NCBI GenBank assembly: GCA_001936135.1
Contig: CP012818.1
Span: 806,001-870,000, forward strand
Origin: Saccharomycopsis fibuligera x Saccharomycopsis cf. fibuligera
Taxonomy: Eukaryota > Ascomycota > Saccharomycetes > Ascoideales > Saccharomycopsidaceae
Direction of reading: 5' to 3'
Length of the DNA stretch: 64,000 bases
The notes below the pieces were generated by a model. The model did not search any database. It was not told the DNA's origin and saw only the letters and a list, made by a program, of their open reading frames with translations. Positions 58,831 through 64,000 of the stretch are shown one piece after another; the stretch's first letter is position 1, and each line of letters begins with the position of its first letter. The position numbers were made by a program, and so were the translations under genes.

Positions 58831-60441
58831 TTAAACAGCTGGACCAGCTTCAATAACTTGGGCAGTACAACCATCAGCATATGTCTTGAAATTCTCTTTG
58901 AATAATTGAGCCAATTCAACAATTTTGTCATTGAAGTCACCCTTTGTAGCAGCCTTGTTTTTGAATGGGTTCAAGATTTCACTAGGCACTTCACCGCAAG
59001 ATTTAGGTACTTGCAAGTTAAAAACTGGGTAAGTTTCGTATTCCTGTTGCGACAAACTGCCGTCATGGATTCTATCCAAGATTTGTCTAGTAAACTTCAA
59101 TGGACATCTTTTACCACCGTTGGAAACGCTTTCGCCAACCCAACCGGTATTCAACAACCAAGCATTGGTTTTGTGTTCCTTCATCTTTTCAGCCAACATA
59201 CTGGCATACTTCATTGGGTGCAAGGCCAAAAATGGTTGGCCGAAACACGAGGAGAAGGTGGCTTCTGGTTCGGTGACACCATCTTCAGTACCAGCCATCT
59301 TGGAGGTGTAACCTGAAATGAAATGGTACATGACCTGTTCTGGAGTAAGCTTGGAAACTGCTGGCAAGACGCCTCTAGCATCACAAGTCAAAAGCACAAT
59401 GTTGGATGGATGCTTATCGGCAAAACATGGAAGTTTTGCATTGTTGATGTAGTCGATTGGGTATGCACATCTAGTATTTTCAGTGATGCTGGTGTCATTG
59501 TAATCCACCACCCTGGTTTCCGGATCGTAAATAATGTTTTCCAAAATAGAGCCAAATTTAATGGCATTAAAGATATCCGGTTCCTTTTCAGCAGAGAGTC
59601 CAACACACTTAGCATAGCAACCACCTTCAATGTTGAAAACCCCGTCGTCTGACCAGCAGTGCTCGTCATCACCAATCAACAAACGGTTAGGGTCTGCACT
59701 CAAAGTGGTCTTGCCAGTACCGGAGAGACCAAAGAATAAAGTTACATCCTGTTTACCGTCAATGGCTTGATTAGCACTAGAGTGCAAAGTCAAGACATTG
59801 TGGTTTATTGGCATCAAGTAAAACATCACGGTAAAGATACCTTTCTTCATTTCACCAGCATATTCGGTACCAAGAATCACCATTTCCATTTCTTTGAAAT
59901 TGATTTCAACCGAGGTGCTGGAGGTCATTCCGTCGGTGTATCTGTTTGCAGGGAATTGACCAGCGTTGTAAATGGTGAAGTCTGGCTCGCCGAAGTTCTT
60001 TAATTCCTCCTCAGTTGGTCTAATCAACATGTTCTTCATAAAAAGGGCGTGGTAAGCTCTGGCGCAAATAATTCTGACTTTAATTCTGTACTTTGGATCC
60101 CAGCCCGCAAAAGCATCAACAACAAATAACTTTTCTCTAGTACGCAAATAATCTTTTGCTCTTTCTCTGGAGATCCTCCAGACATTCTCGTTAACTTTTC
60201 TATTCACCGGGCCCCACCAAATATTGTGGGTTGAGGTTTCCTCATCAACAATACGTTTATCCTTTGGCGATCTACCGGTTTTTTCGCCAGAGTAAGCAGT
60301 CAAAGCACCAGTGGATGAGATAATGGTACCTTTTTCCTTCAAGCCATCTTCATAAAGAATAGGCACGGCAGTATTGTGTCTAACGGTAGCGTCGTCACTG
60401 AGACCCAATTTGGCCTTGAATTGCTTTTCGTCAAAAGACAT
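58831..60441 (-). CDS. PCK1: Phosphoenolpyruvate carboxykinase (ATP)
   Basis: The product converts oxaloacetate and ATP to phosphoenolpyruvate, the committing step of gluconeogenesis in the cytosol. I place the start at 60441 (MSFDEKQFKAKLGLSDD), giving 536 residues, close to the 549 of yeast Pck1. The frame stays open upstream to 60738, but those 99 codons read through a CAA leader repeat (poly-Asn) and have no homology. Landmarks are GRSPKDKRIVDE, WWGPVN, DAFAGWDPKYRIKVR, the kinase-1a loop GLSGTGKTT (238-246), LLIGDDEHCWSD, NTRCAYPIDYI and FISGYTSKMAGTEDGVTEPE. I found no in-frame CTG in the C-terminal part I read. It is divergent from POT1, which is also needed on non-sugar carbon, so shared regulation is plausible. 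Confidence 0.97.
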   Translation of the reverse strand: MSFDEKQFKAKLGLSDDATVRHNTAVPILYEDGLKEKGTIISSTGALTAYSGEKTGRSPKDKRIVDEETSTHNIWWGPVNRKVNENVWRISRERAKDYLRTREKLFVVDAFAGWDPKYRIKVRIICARAYHALFMKNMLIRPTEEELKNFGEPDFTIYNAGQFPANRYTDGMTSSTSVEINFKEMEMVILGTEYAGEMKKGIFTVMFYLMPINHNVLTLHSSANQAIDGKQDVTLFFGLSGTGKTTLSADPNRLLIGDDEHCWSDDGVFNIEGGCYAKCVGLSAEKEPDIFNAIKFGSILENIIYDPETRVVDYNDTSITENTRCAYPIDYINNAKLPCFADKHPSNIVLLTCDARGVLPAVSKLTPEQVMYHFISGYTSKMAGTEDGVTEPEATFSSCFGQPFLALHPMKYASMLAEKMKEHKTNAWLLNTGWVGESVSNGGKRCPLKFTRQILDRIHDGSLSQQEYETYPVFNLQVPKSCGEVPSEILNPFKNKAATKGDFNDKIVELAQLFKENFKTYADGCTAQVIEAGPAV

Positions 60442-60451
60442 TGTGATATTT

Positions 60452-60485
<34 letters not shown>
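60452..60485. repeat. GTT/AAC microsatellite in the PCK1 leader
   Basis: About eleven GTT triplets (AAC on the coding strand) lie 11 bp upstream of the preferred PCK1 start codon. They form an A/C-rich 5' leader, common in highly expressed yeast genes. Confidence 0.85.
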
Positions 60486-61133
60486 GGCTGTTCGAATAAG
60501 TACAAAAGCAGCTGGAATAACAGGCAAGGATGAGTAAGAAGTAAGAAAAACAAGGAGGAAGAGAAGAGTGTTTCTTAGATCTTTGTTGTTGTGTAAATAA
60601 CTGTTTGTATCTAAGTCTATTCAGATCAACAGGATCAAAATGCCTCAGTGAGCAAAGGAAATATCTGGGGGTATTTATAGCCATTTGCGATGCTGAGAAT
60701 GGCCCAAAGGTTGGAGACAAAACCTCCGGGAGACGCAACGCAACATCATGTATGTTGCTGTAATTTACGCATTAGCTTGTGCATCGCAGTGTTCCCGATC
60801 AGGCAGCAGAAAATCTGGGGTAGAAACGGCTACAGTGCGAGCGAGATAGCTGGAGCTGGATTGCCAGGAGTCATTGGGAGCCAAACATATAGAAACACAA
60901 TACTCGGCAAGGCGAGTGTTGCAAGCAAAGGAAGACCTCCGTGAGGCTTTTTGCCTTCTCTTCGTTTTTCTTTCTTTCTTTTGTTTTTTTTTCTTTTTTT
61001 TGTGAAACTGTTGCACTGTTTGTTACACAGCCTGAAGGGATCCTGTTCAGAGAATGAGCGATTTTTTGAATGCTTTCCATATCCAAAACGCACCGTTCCT
61101 CAGAGCGAATTTGTATTACTGGCTTGCTTGCCC

Positions 61134-61189
61134 CTGCTGCTGCTGCTGCTGCTGCTATTTGCTGCTATTTGCTGCTATTTGCTGCTGCT
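61134..61189. repeat. CTG triplet array with CTATTTG interruptions
   Basis: About eight CTG triplets are followed by three tandem copies of a 10-bp unit (CTATTTGCTG) and more CTG. It is a simple repeat in the PCK1-POT1 interval. Confidence 0.85.
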
Positions 61190-61744
61190 CCCTTATCCCC
61201 CCGGTGATTGTGTCCCGTAAGTACACTTAACAACTGGGGCTTACAGAGTTTCCCCCAGTGACAGCGATGTATGTAGCATAATGTAGCATAAATGTAATAA
61301 GCTCAGCGGAAAAGCCTAATGTGTGGCAGGGAGATGCGCAGGGTAAGACTGGGGGGCCCAGCCGGCCAATCTCGGAGCGCTCCGGGACGTTTCACAATGA
61401 AGTAAGTTGTCGACTGACAATGTTGAAATTACACATACTAGACAACTACACGGCGGTGGGTCAAAAGAAAAAAAGATTACGACAAGATAGCGGTGGTGGC
61501 TGCTAGCACTATGGTTCCCGACGGTGCCCTACGGTGCCCTATGGCGCTCTAGAGCACACCGTCTGGAATATGGCGCCGATCTGCGGTTACGTAATGCCAC
61601 AGAAGGTGACAGTTGTCTCTGCCGATGGATGGCGCTGTGCTGTGTCGCTACGATAGCATACTACTTTACGACCTGCTCTACAATGTAGCAGGGGGCAATA
61701 AAAGCGCGCTCGACTCGGCGTGCTCCGCTGTTCCAGCTGAGGCT

Positions 61745-61750
61745 CCTCGG
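61745..61750 (+). promoter_or_regulatory. CCTCGG motif, distal
   Basis: CCTCGG, continuing GGGA as in the second copy at 62455. CCTCGG is the motif reported for FarA/FarB of Aspergillus and Ctf1 of Candida, activators of fatty-acid use genes. It lies about 1.6 kb upstream of POT1. Confidence 0.35.
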
Positions 61751-62118
61751 GGATGGAGTCTTTGTGTGCGTCCCGCAGCACTTCCACTTGGCTCATCTGA
61801 TTGGCGGCTTGGCAATCTCCGAGAATCGGCCAGACCAACACATGGCAACAGAAGCATCCTCTGCCAGCGTACGCTGGTTTGGGGCACCGGGGAGGACGAG
61901 GAGGACACTGGCGGCGCAAGTGGCAGCGCATATCGCGGGGCATATCGCGGGGGCAATTGCAGGACAGTTGCAGACAGCATCGGCAAACAACTGTGGACCA
62001 CAAAGTGGACGGACCTCTGTAGCAAGCCCAGGTATGTTTTATTATTGCGAAGACAAGCGCCATGGACGAATAGCAAGCTGGAAATTACTAAACCACATAC
62101 AGGAGCAAAAGCATGCTG

Positions 62119-62146
62119 TTTTTTTTTTTTTTTTTTTTTTTTTTTT
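62119..62146. repeat. Poly-T tract
   Basis: Twenty-eight consecutive T in the PCK1-POT1 interval. Confidence 0.85.
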
Positions 62147-62294
62147 GCAAGAGTCACTCAAGCCGGCGCTGATGTCAACGTCGAGACTGAGACTGGGACT
62201 GAGACTGGGAAGCGCAGGCTGTCACTGTCCCAACTGTAGTCTAGCTTCTGGCAAGACAAAAAAAGAGCGCTTTTTTTTTTTTTTCACTCATTCA

Positions 62295-62338
62295 TTCCTT
62301 CCTTCCTTCCTTCCTTCCTTCTTCTTTCTTTCTTTCCT
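62295..62338. repeat. TTCC / TTTC pyrimidine repeat
   Basis: About six TTCC units are followed by TTC/TTTC variants, an all-pyrimidine stretch in the PCK1-POT1 interval. Confidence 0.85.
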
Positions 62339-62454
62339 TAGACTATCAGCACTGCTGTGCAATTTGCTGTTCTGCGCAACAGTTGGGATCGGAGGCGTCG
62401 AGGTTTGTCACAAGCACCTGGTCAAACCAGCCACTGGCGGTGCGGTGCGTCGCG

Positions 62455-62460
62455 CCTCGG
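62455..62460 (+). promoter_or_regulatory. CCTCGG motif, proximal
   Basis: Second CCTCGG (followed by GGGA), about 920 bp upstream of the POT1 start. Two copies sharing nine bases in front of a beta-oxidation gene fit control by a Ctf1/FarA-type factor, but chance is possible in GC-rich DNA. Confidence 0.4.
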
Positions 62461-62839
62461 GGAGCTCGCTGCGGCCAGTTGCCCGCTGCTGCGTTGTTAT
62501 GCGCTGCCAAGCACCACGAAGCGCCGCGAAGCGCCCCCCACGGTAGCTGTGCGGGCCATCCCGGTGCTAGCCTGCCCGCGGTCTCGCAGTTTGCACTAGT
62601 TGCGTTTTCGTTTACGTTTGCACTGGCTATTGGGCAACTCTGTAAAGGACTCTGCGCACTTGGCTACGTAATTGCATGGCAGAAACCGGATCATCAGCTG
62701 CAAGCATATGAGCTCTGCAGCGAGAATTTACAAAAACCTGGGGCAACGGAGCAAGAATACGAGCATGTTCCTCTTTGCTGCAGCTTGGCTTGACAGGTTC
62801 CCGCAGGCTAGCAATGCCACACGGCTAGGCATGCCCTAG

Positions 62840-62890
62840 GGCTATATACGCGACAAGGCTATATATGCCACAAGGCTATATATGCTCCAC
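62840..62890 (+). repeat. Three tandem 17-bp units, each with a TATA element
   Basis: Units start at 62840, 62857 and 62874 and share GGCTATATA(C/T)GC; the first two also share the ending ACAA. Each contains TATATA. The array is about 490-540 bp upstream of the POT1 start codon and could be its core promoter, implying a long leader or a 5' UTR intron. Confidence 0.8.
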
Positions 62891-63382
62891 TGTCGCTTCA
62901 TAGACTTTGACTACCCCTCCTAGAATGCCCGCCAAATTCTAAATGCTCGGGAGTGGACATGGGGAGCAGTGGGACTGGGGAGCGCCAGCGTCACATGCAG
63001 TGAGCATACAAGAACATGCTCTTCGCTCAATCCAGTACTTGGGGCCGATACTGGAGAGCTGGCCTTGGAAGTTTCTCCTTGGATTTTGTTTTCCTGCCTC
63101 GCTGGTTTCCGAAGCTTGCCTCTTGCAAGTTGGCGGTTGCTCAAGTAGAGATGTGCCATCCTCAGGCTGGCAGATCTATTCGAAGACTAGCGTATCACCA
63201 GGTCAGATTCTCCGTCGGGCGCGCCGCTTTTCAGACATAGCCATCAGTAGACATTGTTTATACAACTAACCACAGCGCGGCAACAAAGGTTTCCGAGAGT
63301 TCAAAAAATAAAAAATAATAAAGAAAAAGAGGGCATCCAAGTTCTTGGTAAAAGAGAGCACTCCAAGCAACAGCCAAACGAC

Positions 63383-64000
63383 ATGGAGCGCTTAGCACAG
63401 CTATCGAGCCACTTGGCCGGCTCTGATAAGGGTTCCAGCACAGTTCAGTCCATCAGGTCCAAAAGCCCCGATGATGTCGTGGTGGTAGCCGCTTACAGAA
63501 CCCCCATCGCCAAAGGAGTCAAGGGCTCCTTCAAGAACCTCCACTCCGAGGACCTACTCTATCTTTTGCTCCGGGAGTTCAAAAAGAAAGACATTATCGA
63601 CTTTAGCAAGCTCGAAGACATTGCCTGCGGCAACGTCTTGGCTCCCGGCGCTGGGTCCAACGAGCACCGCGCCGCCGCGTTAGCAGCTGGCGTCCCCTAC
63701 CAGGTCCCATTGGTTGGCATCAACCGCCAGTGCTCCTCTGGGTTGATGTCGGTCAACTATATTGCCAACCAGATCAAAGCGGGCCAGATCAACGTTGGCC
63801 TAGCGGCGGGTTCAGAGAGCATGTCCCAAGGGTACGGTACTCAGGGCGCACCGAAAATCAGCGAGTTTTTGCTTGGCGAGTCGCCCGAGGCAGAAAAGTG
63901 TTTGATCCCAATGGGCATCACTAATGAGAACCTTGCTGCCAGATTCAGCATCGACCGTCCCACCCAGGACCGTTTTGCGGCCCAGTCGTATGCAAAGGCG
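63383..64000 (+). CDS. POT1: Peroxisomal 3-ketoacyl-CoA thiolase, 3'-truncated by window end
   Basis: The first 206 residues of a thiolase are present and the frame is open at the window edge. The enzyme cleaves 3-ketoacyl-CoA with CoA in the last step of peroxisomal beta-oxidation. The N-terminus MERLAQLSSHLAGSDK carries a textbook PTS2 import signal, R3-L4-x5-H10-L11, as in yeast Pot1/Fox3. Family blocks follow: VVVAAYRTPIAKGVKGSFK, GNVLAPGAG, and NRQCSSGLMSVNYIANQI with the acyl-accepting C117, then GSESMSQGYG. The ATG at 63383 is chosen because the PTS2 must be N-terminal. The gene is more GC-rich than others here, suggesting high expression. It is divergent from PCK1 across a repeat-rich region with two CCTCGG motifs. 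Confidence 0.95.
   Translation, partial: MERLAQLSSHLAGSDKGSSTVQSIRSKSPDDVVVVAAYRTPIAKGVKGSFKNLHSEDLLYLLLREFKKKDIIDFSKLEDIACGNVLAPGAGSNEHRAAALAAGVPYQVPLVGINRQCSSGLMSVNYIANQIKAGQINVGLAAGSESMSQGYGTQGAPKISEFLLGESPEAEKCLIPMGITNENLAARFSIDRPTQDRFAAQSYAKA

Larger units (their letters stand above)
60442..63382. other. Long, GC-rich divergent region between PCK1 and POT1
   Basis: About 2.9 kb between the PCK1 and POT1 start codons. Unlike other intergenic DNA in the window, 61300-63250 is GC-rich and full of short tandem repeats. These include a CTG array at 61134, doubled GGTGCCCTA words at about 61517-61545, doubled CATATCGCGGG at about 61929-61953, poly-T at 62119-62146, TTCC repeats at 62295-62338 and a 17-bp TATA repeat at 62840. 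Two CCTCGGGGA motifs are present. Long frames across it (61613-62239, 61764-62546, 61587-62063 minus, 62943-63269) read through repeats or homopolymers as poly-Phe or poly-Lys and are not called. It probably holds the promoters of both genes; a non-coding transcript is possible. Confidence 0.5.

Noticed and set aside
61613-62239. 208-codon frame and its antisense frames (61587-62063, 61678-62157)
   Set aside because: Mutually overlapping frames with homopolymer segments and no recognisable domain.
61764-62546. 260-codon frame in the PCK1-POT1 interval
   Set aside because: It runs through poly-T as poly-Phe and through the TTCC repeat, and several overlapping frames on both strands are equally open because the region is GC-rich and stop-poor.
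62943-63269. 108-codon frame just upstream of POT1
   Set aside because: No domain; probably leader or promoter DNA of POT1. It could be an upstream frame but nothing supports translation.

Overview
The window looks like nuclear chromosomal DNA of a budding yeast, most likely from the CUG-Ser clade (Candida / Debaryomyces / Lodderomyces relatives). The protein-coding genes are intron-free in what I can read, intergenic DNA is AT-rich with long poly-A/T tracts, proteins carry long Asn/Ser/Gln stretches, and recognisable families are closest to yeast versions (Ups2, ubiquitin-eS31, Rad1, Alg13, Ctf4, Ngg1/Ada3, Mpr1, Ubp9/13, Pck1, Pot1). I read the whole 515-codon permease gene at 15649 and found no CTG codon among several dozen leucine codons. 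In the ubiquitin protease, CTG codons fall in a Ser/Asn-rich disordered stretch. Both facts suggest CTG is read as serine. Translations mentioned here use the standard code, so residues encoded by CTG are uncertain.

Layout. 1-5.9 kb: UPS2-type mitochondrial lipid-transfer gene and the ubiquitin-ribosomal fusion RPS31, then about 2.9 kb without a convincing gene. 5.9-19.4 kb: RAD1 nuclease subunit, a large unrecognised low-complexity protein, a Dal5-type permease and a GPI-anchored wall protein. 20.9-29 kb: ALG13, then CTF4 and NGG1 on the minus strand. 30-46.5 kb: an MPR1-like acetyltransferase, an aldo-keto reductase, a histidine-phosphatase-domain protein with poly-Q, a small membrane protein and a very large UBP9/13-type deubiquitinase. 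47.3-53.5 kb: a tRNA-Lys(UUU) gene with a 10-nt intron and, 84 bp upstream of it, an apparently intact 6.0-kb Ty1/copia retrotransposon with identical 392-bp LTRs and a perfect 5-bp target duplication. 53.5-54.4 kb: a decayed inverted repeat. 55-64 kb: a small membrane protein, a glutamine-amidotransferase-like protein, a Gly/Ala-rich secreted protein, PCK1 (gluconeogenesis) and, divergent from it across an unusually GC-rich and repeat-rich 2.6-2.9 kb interval, the start of POT1 (peroxisomal thiolase), which runs off the window end.

Most genes are unrelated housekeeping functions, as expected for a yeast chromosome. The one functional pairing is PCK1/POT1: both serve growth on non-fermentable or fatty carbon sources and share one upstream region, which carries two CCTCGG motifs (the motif reported for the Candida/Aspergillus fatty-acid regulators of the Ctf1/FarA type) and a threefold 17-bp TATA repeat. 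The most interesting items are the retrotransposon (a candidate GCG-AGG-C +1 frameshift site, 17-residue tandem repeats between integrase and reverse transcriptase, an unusual protease motif, tRNA-proximal insertion), a CTF4 that lacks the expected N-terminal WD40 propeller, and the architecture of the histidine-phosphatase protein.
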